Assembly: GCF_001984065.1 (NCBI RefSeq)
Contig: NZ_LYVP01000026.1
Coordinates: 1-64,000 of the forward strand
Length of the DNA: 64,000 nucleotides
DNA from: Pseudomonas sp. KK4
GTDB taxonomy: Bacteria > Pseudomonadota > Gammaproteobacteria > Pseudomonadales > Pseudomonadaceae
Direction of reading: 5' to 3'
The notes below the pieces were generated by a model. It was not told the DNA's origin, made no database searches, and saw only the letters and a program-made list of their open reading frames with translations. Numbering within the stretch: the stretch's first letter is position 1; each line of letters starts with the position of its first letter. A program made the translations under genes and the position numbers. Shown one piece after another: positions 25,003 through 33,118 of the stretch.

Positions 25003-26214
25003 TCATGCCGCGAGTAACTTTTTTTCTATCACGCGTCGACCGTTCAATTTTTCAAAGTCCAGAAGGAAGTCGCGCATGATCTTCAGATCGGTACCGGCCT
25101 TTTCGAACATCGCCACGTCTTTGGCCCGCTGCGCCGGATCGCTTTCTTTCATCCAGGTGAAGTTGGCGGTAGCGGTTGGCGAGGTGAACTCCAGGAACAC
25201 CTTGCGACGATCCACGCTGTATTCGTCCAGCACCTTGGTCGAATCGCCATCCTTGATCACGCGGATCAGGGCTTCGGCCAGGTGTTCGGCATCCAGCACG
25301 CCGCCGGACAGACCAAGGCCGCCCATCGGGTTGGTGGCATGGGCCGCATCGCCGGCGAGCACTACCCGTCCCTTGCGGAACTCGGCGGCGCAACGCTGGT
25401 GGACCCGATAGGGGTTGAGGTGATCGACGCGGTATTGGTCGGGGGTCGGGGCACCCGGCAGCAGGCGCTTGAAGCGCTCAGGCAGGCGTGCGCGAACCTC
25501 GGCGTCCGACAGCGAAGCGTCTTCGCCGTAGCACACGCGCCACAGGCCGGTCTTGTCCAGCTGGACCACCACCGCCCAGTCGACCGGATCGTGGACGAAG
25601 TTGGCGCGCGAATAACCGTGCAGCGAGAAGTCATAGAACACGTTGGTGGCGACCAGTCGCTCGCCCCAAGTGATGCCGTCAAAGGTCAGGCCGACCTTCT
25701 GGCGTACGGTGCTACGGGCGCCGTCGGTGGCCGCGACCCACTTGGCGCGGATCTTCGAGGTGCCGCCAGGCGAAGAGGTCTGGATGGTCACGTAGTTGTC
25801 GTCCTGATCGACTTCTTCGACCCGGTGGTTCCAGCGAATCTCGACGTTCGGCAAGGCGCGCAAGTGTTCGGCGATGACGTTGGACACGTGGTTCTGGCCC
25901 AGCAGCAACATGTACGGATACTCGGTGTCCTGGGCCAGGACGCTCCAGTCCATCTTGGCGATCAGCTCGCCGTTGCCGTGCCGGTAGGCGAAGTCGGGGC
26001 ACCACACCGCACGTTTGCGAATGTCGTCCAGCAGACCGAAACGATCCAGCGCGGCGGCGGTCGGTGGCATATAGGCGACGGCGCGCGGTGACGGCGAAAC
26101 ACTCGATTCCGCTTCAAGTACAACCACGCGAATGCCGGCTTTACCCAGCTTCAGCGCGGTGAGAAGTCCAACGGGGCCACCGCCGACTACAACGACTCCA
26201 TCTAGCGTTTCCAT
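25003..26214 (-). CDS. pnpA: para-Nitrophenol 4-monooxygenase
   Basis: A 403-residue FAD monooxygenase with VVVGGGPVGLLTALKLGKAG, ATDGARSTVR and VVLAGDAAHATNPMGGLGLSGGVLDAE. Its sequence, including VEIRWNHRVEEVDQDDNYV and the C terminus LLDFEKLNGRRVIEKKL, is recognised as the PnpA family of para-nitrophenol-degrading Pseudomonas. PnpA converts para-nitrophenol to para-benzoquinone with release of nitrite, using NADPH. The ATG at 26214 follows AGGAAAA. It is divergent from the benzoquinone reductase gene, and an exact PnpR-type operator lies 110 bases upstream. A related phenol substrate cannot be excluded. Confidence 0.85.
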   Translation of the reverse strand: METLDGVVVVGGGPVGLLTALKLGKAGIRVVVLEAESSVSPSPRAVAYMPPTAAALDRFGLLDDIRKRAVWCPDFAYRHGNGELIAKMDWSVLAQDTEYPYMLLLGQNHVSNVIAEHLRALPNVEIRWNHRVEEVDQDDNYVTIQTSSPGGTSKIRAKWVAATDGARSTVRQKVGLTFDGITWGERLVATNVFYDFSLHGYSRANFVHDPVDWAVVVQLDKTGLWRVCYGEDASLSDAEVRARLPERFKRLLPGAPTPDQYRVDHLNPYRVHQRCAAEFRKGRVVLAGDAAHATNPMGGLGLSGGVLDAEHLAEALIRVIKDGDSTKVLDEYSVDRRKVFLEFTSPTATANFTWMKESDPAQRAKDVAMFEKAGTDLKIMRDFLLDFEKLNGRRVIEKKLLAA

Positions 26215-26323
26215 ATTGTTTTTCCTATTGAGATCCGCTTGGGGAACACCTGCCACTTGGTTGTGTGATCAGGCGACTGATTTCAGCGTACTCAGGCCAA
26301 TATGACGCGGCAATAACTCAGCC

Positions 26324-26340
26324 GTTTGCCAAAGACGAAC
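26324..26340. promoter_or_regulatory. PnpR-type operator GTT-N11-AAC between pnpA and pnpB
   Basis: GTTTGCCAAAGACGAAC, an exact GTT-N11-AAC, lies in the 364-base divergent spacer. It differs from the pnpC1 site by only two bases. One-sided relatives beginning GTTTGC follow at 26384 (ending TAC, one mismatch) and 26491 (88 bases before pnpB). They could be weaker sites serving pnpB. Nothing coding is seen in the spacer. Confidence 0.7.
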
Positions 26341-26578
26341 TTCGCGATTGCGTTTTAAAACGTTTGTGAATGGCAATGGGCAGGTTTGCATTTGGCGTAC
26401 CTCAAGTCGGTTGTTTTGTTTTTCGACCCTGCCCATGCTGCAACCAGCAAATGCCTTCGATGGATAAATTTCTGGACTTGATAGTTAGGAGTTTGCACAC
26501 GGAGCGTTTGAGCAAGTCTGAGTGACATATCGATATATGGACTTGGGCAATACATGAAAACCCTATTAGGAAACTGAC

Positions 26579-27202
26579 ATGCCAACAAAAATACAGATCG
26601 TTTTCTACAGCTCCTACGGGCACATCTACAAGATGGCTGAAGCGATCGCGGCCGGTGCCCGCGACGCCGGGGATGTAGAAGTCACGCTGCTGCAGGTTCC
26701 GGAACTGATGCCTGAAGACGTTCAGGTCAAAAGCGGCATCAAGGGCTACCGCGCCGCGTTCGGCAGCATTCCTTTCGCAACGCCGGAAATCCTCAAGGAA
26801 GCCGACGCCATCATCTTCGGCACGCCGACCCGCTTCGGCAACATGTGCTCGCAGATGCGCAACTTCCTCGACCAGACCGGCGGTCTGTGGGCCACCGGTG
26901 GCCTGATCGGCAAAGTCGGCAGCGTGTTCACCAGCACCGCTTCGCAACACGGCGGCCAGGAAACCACCATCACCAGTTTCCACACCACCCTGCTGCACCA
27001 TGGGATGGTGATCGTCGGTGTGCCTTACTCGGAACCTGGCCTGACCAACATGAACGAAATCTCCGGCGGCACCCCTTACGGCGCCTCGACCCTGGCCGGC
27101 CCGGACGGTTCACGTCAACCGAGCGAAAACGAGCTGCAGATCGCACGCTTCCAAGGCTCGCACGTCGCCTCGATCGCCAAGCGCCTGGCGAACAACAAAT
27201 AA
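26579..27202 (+). CDS. pnpB: NAD(P)H:benzoquinone reductase (WrbA/PnpB type)
   Basis: A 207-residue flavodoxin-like FMN protein of the WrbA family, with [46 protein letters not shown] and [27 protein letters not shown]. WrbA proteins reduce quinones by two electrons. Divergently paired with pnpA, it fits PnpB, which turns para-benzoquinone into hydroquinone before it can damage the cell. AGGAAAC precedes the ATG. Confidence 0.87.
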   Translation: MPTKIQIVFYSSYGHIYKMAEAIAAGARDAGDVEVTLLQVPELMPEDVQVKSGIKGYRAAFGSIPFATPEILKEADAIIFGTPTRFGNMCSQMRNFLDQTGGLWATGGLIGKVGSVFTSTASQHGGQETTITSFHTTLLHHGMVIVGVPYSEPGLTNMNEISGGTPYGASTLAGPDGSRQPSENELQIARFQGSHVASIAKRLANNK

Positions 27203-27259
27203 AGCCGCAACGGCGATAGCAGGCCTGCAAGTCCCCTTCGAATCACCTGCTACCCGGGC

Positions 27260-27279
27260 CCGCGGCATCCATGCCGCGG
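27260..27279. terminator. Palindrome after pnpB
   Basis: A perfect palindrome, CCGCGGCAT-CC-ATGCCGCGG, 57 bases after the pnpB stop. It has strong GC pairing but no T-run, so it is a possible rho-dependent or processing-type 3' end. Confidence 0.4.
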
Positions 27280-27397
27280 CGCCCACCCTGCCTTCCCCTC
27301 TCCCCCCGACATCCAAAGATCCCGGTACTGGGCTGTTGCAGCAGCAGTGCGAGCCTGTAATGCGGGCATTCAGATAGCCAGCGTCATCGCTAACGAC

Positions 27398-27612
27398 CAT
27401 CGCGAGCGAGCTCGCTCCTACAGGGGTGGGTGTCGTTCACAATATCTGTGGGAGCGGGCTTGCTCGCGAAGGCGGTGGATCAGCCAACACATTCACTGAC
27501 TGATGCACCGCCATCGCGAGCAAGCTCGGCTCCTACAGGGGTGGGCGGTGTTCACACCATCTGTGCACACCACAAAAACCTGTGGGAGCTGGCCTGCCCG
27601 CTCCCACAGGGG
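27398..27612. repeat. REP cluster (four units) in a 532-base gene-free gap
   Basis: REP units lie at about 27399-27424, 27446-27473, 27510-27538 and 27579-27610 between pnpB and pnpC2. The last is a fused palindrome, CCTGTGGGAGC...GCTCCCACAGG. Outside the repeats only the palindrome after pnpB and the pnpC2 terminator are recognisable. The PnpD and PnpE genes that follow pnpC1C2 in known clusters are missing here. Confidence 0.85.
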
Positions 27613-27702
27613 TGATCGGCCAGGCAAAAAAAATTGCCAGTCCCGCCCACCGCTGTGGAGCGGGCAAGACCGGCAACAAGACCTGCAGGACAGCACAGGT
27701 GG

Positions 27703-27723
27703 AAAAGCCCGGGAGCACCGGGC
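27703..27723 (-). terminator. Intrinsic terminator of pnpC1C2
   Basis: On the minus strand GCCCGG-TGCTC-CCGGGC is followed by TTTT, 11 bases past the pnpC2 stop: a compact rho-independent terminator. Confidence 0.7.
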
Positions 27724-27734
27724 CAGGCAGGTAA

Positions 27735-28754
27735 TCAGAATTCGATCGGGTACGGCGTCAACTCACCGCTTTCATAACGCTGCGGCAGGTTCGGCGTGGC
27801 GTTTTCCCAGACCATCAGCATCGAACGCTTGGTCGAGTAACCCTGGTGCCGAATGTCCGCCGGCATCGCGCAGATGTCCCCTGGGCGCATGGTGATGCGG
27901 GCGCGTGGGTTGCCGTCGTCCTTGTCGCCGATATCCCAGACGATCACGTCGGACATTTGCAGGAACCACTCGACCCGGTCATTGCCGTGGAACACCGGCA
28001 GGATGAACTCCTCGGTGGTCGGGCAGAACAGGCTGGCCTTGCACACCGAGCTCACCGACGGGTTCCAGGTCACGTCAGAGCGCGACAGGTATTTGAACAG
28101 ACTGAACGCGTGCAACTCACCCTCAAAGCCTTCTGCGGCATGGACTTCGGGCTCGACCTGGCTGACGTCGGCGAAGTGCCGGTTGACCGGCAGATCGTCG
28201 CGCAGCGGCGAGTCGTCCTTCAGGCCCGGCATGCGCTTGGTGGCGACGCGGAAGCGCTCGATGGCTTCGATGTTTTCGCCGTTCTTGCGACCGTAGGCGC
28301 TGCCGGTTTCCTGCGGGGCAGCAAACGGGTCGAAGGTGGCGTTGGTCCAGTCGCGCAGGATGGCTTTGAAGGTGGCCATGATCAGCGGCGTTTCGAAGTT
28401 CTCGGTGTAGTGGACCTCGGCGGCCTTGAGCACGCCGTTGAAGGTGCCGGCATACAGATCGACGGTGCCGTAGTGGTTATGGGTGCCGACCACATGGTCG
28501 AAGTTCACCCAGCCATAGAAAAAGCCCCACGCCACATCCCGCATCATCGCGCGAAGAAACAGATCCGCAGGGATCAGGTGCGAGCGGGTTTCGCCCTTGG
28601 CGGGCCAGGTGATGCGCGCAAAGTATTCGTCGCGCGACAGTTCGAACGCGCCGAGTTTGAACGAGCGATAACCGGTGACCGGATGCGGCGCGCTGGCGTT
28701 GACGTCATCACTCGCCAACGAAGGGGTGTCAGAAACGGTTTCGAGCATGGCCAT
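27735..28754 (-). CDS. pnpC2: Hydroquinone 1,2-dioxygenase, large subunit
   Basis: A 339-residue protein of the two-component hydroquinone dioxygenase family (PnpC2/HapD). Recognised segments include GWVNFDHVVGTHNHYGTVDLYAGTFNG, PVFHGNDRVEWFLQMSDVIVWDI and MRPGDICAMPADIRHQGYSTKRSMLMVWEN, with a cupin-like end carrying the probable Fe(II) ligands. With the small subunit it opens hydroquinone to 4-hydroxymuconic semialdehyde. Start 28754 is preferred because AGAGGAAC lies upstream; longer readings run into the spacer. It lies 44 bases after pnpC1. Confidence 0.85.
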   Translation of the reverse strand: MAMLETVSDTPSLASDDVNASAPHPVTGYRSFKLGAFELSRDEYFARITWPAKGETRSHLIPADLFLRAMMRDVAWGFFYGWVNFDHVVGTHNHYGTVDLYAGTFNGVLKAAEVHYTENFETPLIMATFKAILRDWTNATFDPFAAPQETGSAYGRKNGENIEAIERFRVATKRMPGLKDDSPLRDDLPVNRHFADVSQVEPEVHAAEGFEGELHAFSLFKYLSRSDVTWNPSVSSVCKASLFCPTTEEFILPVFHGNDRVEWFLQMSDVIVWDIGDKDDGNPRARITMRPGDICAMPADIRHQGYSTKRSMLMVWENATPNLPQRYESGELTPYPIEF

Positions 28755-28798
28755 GAGCAATGTTCCTCTTGTACCTGGAATGAGTGAAGGACGGCGGA

Positions 28799-29293
28799 TC
28801 ACTTGAAGCAGATGTCTGCCCACTTCTCGATCGAGAGCGGGCCCTTGATGGTCTGCTGCAACAGCACACCCGGGCGGCTGGCTTCAAAGCGGTAGGCGGT
28901 GCCCGCCGGCAGCAGGCATTGATGACCGCGCTTTAGCAGCACGTAGCCCATGGGTTTGCCGACCGGCAGCTCACCGGCCAGATGGGTGCCTTCGCCGTAT
29001 TTCGCAGGTGCGTCGAGCTTGAGGAAATCCACCCGCACTTCACCGTCCATCACGATCGCGAACTCATCATGGGACGCGGTGTACCAAGGAGATTGGCCTT
29101 CGGCACGCAGGGTTTCGATGACGTAGCCCAGGTTCAGGCCCACCACCACTTTTTCGTAGGGAAGCGAATTGCCGGCCACTTCGAAGATGTTCGAAAAGGC
29201 GTAATGACTGGCTTTGCCGCTGATTAATTCAACCGACCCCTTGGTGTAATTATCCAGCGAACCAAACACTGTTTTGACTGCCGCAGTACTCAT
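28799..29293 (-). CDS. pnpC1: Hydroquinone 1,2-dioxygenase, small subunit
   Basis: A 164-residue cupin-like protein (VETLRAEGQSPWYTASHDEFAIVMDGEVRVDFLKLD of the family is visible here as VIETLRAEGQSPWYTASHDE), matching PnpC1/HapC. It pairs with pnpC2 just downstream. The ATG at 29293 follows GGTGAAA; a GTG at 29302 is the alternative. Its promoter region carries an exact GTT-N11-AAC operator 90 bases upstream, so the same LysR regulator probably activates it. Confidence 0.84.
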   Translation of the reverse strand: MSTAAVKTVFGSLDNYTKGSVELISGKASHYAFSNIFEVAGNSLPYEKVVVGLNLGYVIETLRAEGQSPWYTASHDEFAIVMDGEVRVDFLKLDAPAKYGEGTHLAGELPVGKPMGYVLLKRGHQCLLPAGTAYRFEASRPGVLLQQTIKGPLSIEKWADICFK

Positions 29294-29382
29294 CGATTTC
29301 ACCGACTTTGTTGTTGTCTTAGGGTGAACCTACGGTACGGCCATCGCCCGGCACGGACAATTGGCGATCAGACAACACCCGT

Positions 29383-29399
29383 GTTTGCAAAAGACAAAC
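29383..29399. promoter_or_regulatory. PnpR-type operator GTT-N11-AAC upstream of pnpC1
   Basis: GTTTGCAAAAGACAAAC, 90 bases before the pnpC1 start. It is almost identical to the pnpA/pnpB site (15 of 17 bases) and has the same flanking GTT/AAC symmetry as the site before the LysR gene. Confidence 0.7.
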
Positions 29400-29409
29400 A
29401 CAGCTTGAA

Positions 29410-29515
29410 ACCTGTGGGAGCGAGCCTGCTCGCGATGGTGGTCAACGATGACGCGGCAAACCTGACACCGCGCGGATCTCAGGTTCATCGCGAGCGAGCT
29501 CGCTCCTGCAGTGGT
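29410..29515. repeat. REPIN: inverted REP pair
   Basis: CCTGTGGGAGCGAGCCTGC at 29410 and its inverted partner at about 29488-29513 flank a loop starting GTCAACGATGACGCGG, like other REPINs in the window. It separates pnpC1 from the convergently abutting membrane-protein operon. Confidence 0.85.
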
Positions 29516-29525
29516 TCAACCCAAA

Positions 29526-30584
29526 TCAATCGAAATGCAGGCGCATCCCCGACATGGCAAGAATGATGACGCTCGCCACCAGCGCGGCAAACACCATCCC
29601 GGCCACCAACACCCGTGTGGCCGTGCGGTCACTGACGCGGTGCGCGAGCATGACGCCACGCAAGCCGCAGAACGCGTGGGAAATCACGTAGAACACGGCC
29701 AGGAAGTAATACGGCAGCAGACGGATGCTCCAGGCATCTTTCAACATGCCGTTCGGCGCGCCGACGGCGAATCCCCAATCGGTGTCGATCTGGAAATGCA
29801 CCCGCGCCAGATAGAGCACGGCGTTGATGTGGCTGGTGATGGCGAAGATCAGAAACACACCGCCGGCGATCTGAAAGGTGCGGATGGCGTCCGCCTGGCG
29901 ATCGGTCAGGCGCCAGGCCATCCAGGCGCCGCTGCCAATCAGGAACACGAACGTCAGGGTCAGCAGCGGTTCGATCACTGCGGAGCGGTAAACCACGCGG
30001 AACACTTTCATCACCGCCATGTGCGCCTCGGGTCCGATCAGACCAAAGAGGTGGTTACTGAAGTGAAACCCCAGGTACACCACCACCGCCGCCGCAGCGA
30101 CGCCATGCCAGAACCTCAGTGTCTGATGATTGACCGCCAGGCGTTTTGGTTTGGCCGGGGTCCTGTCGGAGCAGGCTATCCAACCGATCAGCGTCACCCA
30201 CACCGCTGTCAGGAAACCGATATCCCAGGTCGGCTTGCCCAACAGCAGAAAAATGACCCCGGTGAACACGAAGATCGGCGCGACGGCGGCCGACACCATC
30301 GCCACTCGGCGTGCCAACACTTCGGCCGGACTGTGCAGCGTGTCGCGCCCCAGCCGAATCGCCGCCAACAGGCCGATCAGGGGCATGAAAATGGCGATCG
30401 TCAGCATCAGGCCTGCCATCAGCCAACTGCCGACGCCCGCGCCCTGGGTGATTGCCACGCTGTAGAAGTTGAAGCAGGACAGGGTGAACGGATAGATCAG
30501 TGCGATGATTGGCCCTATGAACCATTCAGGCTGCGGTTTGGCTTCACAAGCCTGGGCATAGGTGTGCATTTCATTGGTCTGCAT
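29526..30584 (-). CDS. Polytopic membrane protein, possibly b-haem binding
   Basis: A 352-residue protein with about ten predicted transmembrane helices (for example FIGPIIALIYPFTLSCFNFYS and VAMVSAAVAPIFVFTGVIFLLL). Membrane-embedded His residues occur in HGVAAAAVVVYLGFHFSNH and AITSHINAVLYLARVHF. These resemble the haem-b anchors of succinate dehydrogenase/fumarate reductase-like proteins, but no clear family is recognised. The ATG at 30584 gives a soluble N terminus of about 20 residues. It is divergent from a MocR regulator with direct repeats between them, so it is probably that regulator's target. Confidence 0.65.
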   Translation of the reverse strand: MQTNEMHTYAQACEAKPQPEWFIGPIIALIYPFTLSCFNFYSVAITQGAGVGSWLMAGLMLTIAIFMPLIGLLAAIRLGRDTLHSPAEVLARRVAMVSAAVAPIFVFTGVIFLLLGKPTWDIGFLTAVWVTLIGWIACSDRTPAKPKRLAVNHQTLRFWHGVAAAAVVVYLGFHFSNHLFGLIGPEAHMAVMKVFRVVYRSAVIEPLLTLTFVFLIGSGAWMAWRLTDRQADAIRTFQIAGGVFLIFAITSHINAVLYLARVHFQIDTDWGFAVGAPNGMLKDAWSIRLLPYYFLAVFYVISHAFCGLRGVMLAHRVSDRTATRVLVAGMVFAALVASVIILAMSGMRLHFD

Positions 30585-30645
30585 AGACGGACATCCAGTG
30601 ACGTTAAAACCACAAAGAGGCTTATTTTTCACCGAAACTGGACTA

Positions 30646-30675
30646 AAGTATTGATCCACTTTTCAAGTATCTGAT
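30646..30675. promoter_or_regulatory. Direct repeats in the membrane-gene/MocR spacer
   Basis: AAGTATTGAT (30646-30655) and AAGTATCTGAT (30665-30675) form direct repeats spaced 19 bases apart, about two helical turns. MocR proteins such as GabR and PdxR usually bind direct repeats in the divergent promoter, which fits this position. Confidence 0.5.
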
Positions 30676-30698
30676 TGGCCCAATTCAGAGCCACCCCC

Positions 30699-32204
30699 AT
30701 GAACGACACACCCTCAGGGCAGGTCACCTGGTCCCTCGCACTCGATGCCCGGCGCGACGGTGAAACCCTTCAAACCTGGCTTTACCGTGCGCTGCGCCAA
30801 GACATTCTGGGCGGTCGCCTGCCGCGCAATCACCTACTGCCCAGCACGCGCTACCTGGCCGCTCAATATGGCGTGGCCAGGGGCACGGTACAGGCGGCGT
30901 ACAACCAGTTGTTGTCCGAAGGCTATCTGCACGCTTCACAAGGCAGCGGGACGCGGGTCAGTCGCACCCTGCCGGACGATCATCTGGCGCGGGCGAGCAA
31001 CCTGCGCGCGGCAACCGTGCAACCGGATGCGTTGCCGCCGGTACTGACCACTCGCTGGGCTCGGGCGCTGACCGAACACCCCGCTGCGTTCCCTCTGGAA
31101 TCGCGCTTTTCCTCCCAGTTTTTCGTGCCTCACAGTTGCGACGTCGCACGCTTCCCGATCGATATCTGGCGCCGTCTGCATGCAAGGCACCTGGGCGCCA
31201 TTGAGCCGTCGGTACTGTCCAAACGCTCCGCCCAGGGCGCACCGGCGTTGCGCCAGGCGATTGCCGAGCACCTTGGTATCGCCAGGGGTGTAGCGGTCAG
31301 CGCGCAGAACATCGTTCTGGTGAGCAGTGTCCAGCAGGCGCTGGATATCTGCCTTCGGCTGATCGTCGAGCCCGGCGATCCGGTCTGGATGGAGGACCCG
31401 GGCTACCCGGGCGCCCGGCATATCATGCAGAGCGCGCAAGCAGACATCGTGGATGTTCCCGTAGACGAGTCAGGCATGGTCGTGGACGAAGGCATCAAAA
31501 AAGCGCCCATGGCACGCCTTGCCTACGTAACGCCGTGCCGGCAGTCCCCCATGGGCGTCGCCCTCGCCCCGGACCGGCGCCTGGCACTGCTCAGATGGGC
31601 CAGGGAGCATGGCGCCTATATTTTCGAGGACGACTATGACAGCGAGTACCGGTTCATCGCCAAACCCATTCCGGCGATCAGGAGCCTGCCCCAGGCCGAC
31701 AGCCATGTGATCCTGGCCGGCACCTTCAGCAAACTGATGTTTCCCGCCGTTGGCCTGGCCTATCTGGCCCTTCCTGAGCAGCTGGTCGAGCCCTTCACCA
31801 AGGCCCTGTCGATGACGGCTCGCCACGCCAATGGTTTGGCGCAGGCGGTGCTGACCGACTTCATGATCGAGGGGCATTTTGACCGGCATATCCGCAAGAT
31901 GCGCAAGCTCTATGCGGGCAGAGCCAAGACGTTCCAGACCTTGTCCAGGCAACTGTGGGCCGATTTCATCGAGTTCCCGCCCATCCAGGCCGGGCTCGAT
32001 GTCGCCGGCCAGCTCAAGGGTTTCACCGAGCCCAACGCACTGGCCTTGATGCGAGATTGTGGTGTCGGTGCCTTTCCCCTGAGCCGGTACACCCGCAGTT
32101 GCCCAAAGCCACCGGGCCTGGTCATGGGCTTCGCCGCCCACACCGAACAACAGATAGAGCAACGGATGATCGCGGTTTCACAGGCCCTGATCCGGAGGAA
32201 TTGA
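30699..32204 (+). CDS. MocR-family PLP-dependent transcriptional regulator
   Basis: A 501-residue fusion of a GntR-type winged HTH (LRQDILGGRLPRNHLLPSTRYLAAQYGVARGTVQAAYNQL) to a class-I aminotransferase domain with the PLP lysine in AGTFSKLMFP and IFEDDYDSEYR. The usual YVTPSHQ-P segment is altered to YVTPCRQSPMG. MocR regulators bind PLP or its external aldimine and often regulate a divergent gene. The membrane-protein gene is the candidate target. ATG 30699 is preferred over TTG 30675. It is followed after three bases by the phosphoesterase gene. Confidence 0.88.
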   Translation: MNDTPSGQVTWSLALDARRDGETLQTWLYRALRQDILGGRLPRNHLLPSTRYLAAQYGVARGTVQAAYNQLLSEGYLHASQGSGTRVSRTLPDDHLARASNLRAATVQPDALPPVLTTRWARALTEHPAAFPLESRFSSQFFVPHSCDVARFPIDIWRRLHARHLGAIEPSVLSKRSAQGAPALRQAIAEHLGIARGVAVSAQNIVLVSSVQQALDICLRLIVEPGDPVWMEDPGYPGARHIMQSAQADIVDVPVDESGMVVDEGIKKAPMARLAYVTPCRQSPMGVALAPDRRLALLRWAREHGAYIFEDDYDSEYRFIAKPIPAIRSLPQADSHVILAGTFSKLMFPAVGLAYLALPEQLVEPFTKALSMTARHANGLAQAVLTDFMIEGHFDRHIRKMRKLYAGRAKTFQTLSRQLWADFIEFPPIQAGLDVAGQLKGFTEPNALALMRDCGVGAFPLSRYTRSCPKPPGLVMGFAAHTEQQIEQRMIAVSQALIRRN

Positions 32205-32207
32205 TTC

Positions 32208-32975
32208 ATGCGCATCGCCTTGCTGTCCGACATTCACCTGTCCGTCAACCCGATCCCCTTCCCCGAGGTGGCGGCCGATATCGTCGTGCTCGCCGGCGAC
32301 ATTGCCCGGCCGGCCAGGGCGATCGAGTGGGCCAGAGACTGCCCAGCCCCGACCCTGTACGTGGCGGGCAATCACGAGTTTTATGGCAGTGACCTGGTCT
32401 CCACCTACGAGCAGTTGCGCCGCCTGACGCAGGGCACGCAGATCAAGGTGCTGGAACGCTCGGAATACGTTCACCAGGGCGTGCGATTTCTGGGGTGTAC
32501 GCTGTGGTCGGACTATCGACTGTTCGACAAAGGTCTCCAGCGGGATCAGGGCATTGAACTGGCAACCCGGTTGATTCGCGACTTCAGCCACATCAGGGTC
32601 TCGCCGGATTTTCCCGACCTGTTCACACCGGCGCTTTCCCAACTGATCCATCTGCAGACCGTCGCCTGGCTCGACGAATGCTTCCGTCGCGACAGCACCA
32701 CGCCGACGGTGGTGATCTCCCATTTTGCCCCGACCCGGTTGAGCATCAGCGCCAATTTTGCCGACTCGCCGATCAATGCCAGCTTCGTGTCGGACCTCGA
32801 AGAACGGATCGAGCAGTGGCAACCGGCACTGTGGTTGCACGGGCATACCCATGGCAGTTTCGACTATCGAGTGGGCAGCACCCGCGTCATCTGCAACCCC
32901 AGGGGTTATGCCAAAAACGGGGTCAACGAGAACCCCGGGTTCGACAGCGCGCTGGTGATCCACCTCGACCACTGA
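32208..32975 (+). CDS. Calcineurin-like metallophosphoesterase
   Basis: A 255-residue phosphoesterase with the full metal-site series: SDIHLS (Asp9, His11), VLAGDIA, VAGNHEFYG, VISHFAP and LHGHTHGSFDY. It is cytosolic with no signal. GGAGGAATTGATTC just before the ATG overlaps the MocR stop, so the two are co-transcribed. The substrate is unknown. Confidence 0.9.
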   Translation: MRIALLSDIHLSVNPIPFPEVAADIVVLAGDIARPARAIEWARDCPAPTLYVAGNHEFYGSDLVSTYEQLRRLTQGTQIKVLERSEYVHQGVRFLGCTLWSDYRLFDKGLQRDQGIELATRLIRDFSHIRVSPDFPDLFTPALSQLIHLQTVAWLDECFRRDSTTPTVVISHFAPTRLSISANFADSPINASFVSDLEERIEQWQPALWLHGHTHGSFDYRVGSTRVICNPRGYAKNGVNENPGFDSALVIHLDH

Positions 32976-33118
32976 CCCCCACCTGTGGCCGCTGGCGAAG
33001 CCTGCGTCCGGCCGCGTAGCAGTCGCAAAGCCTGAGCATGAGGCGGACCTGAAGGCATGGGGTGGCAGGGTTTGGGGCTGCTGCGCAGCCCAGCGGGAGC
33101 AAGCTCCCTCGCCACGGG

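Noticed and set aside
26371..26390. TGGCA...TTTGCA resembling a sigma-54 promoter before pnpA
   Set aside because: The GG to GC spacing is 14 bases instead of 10, so it does not meet the -24/-12 rule.
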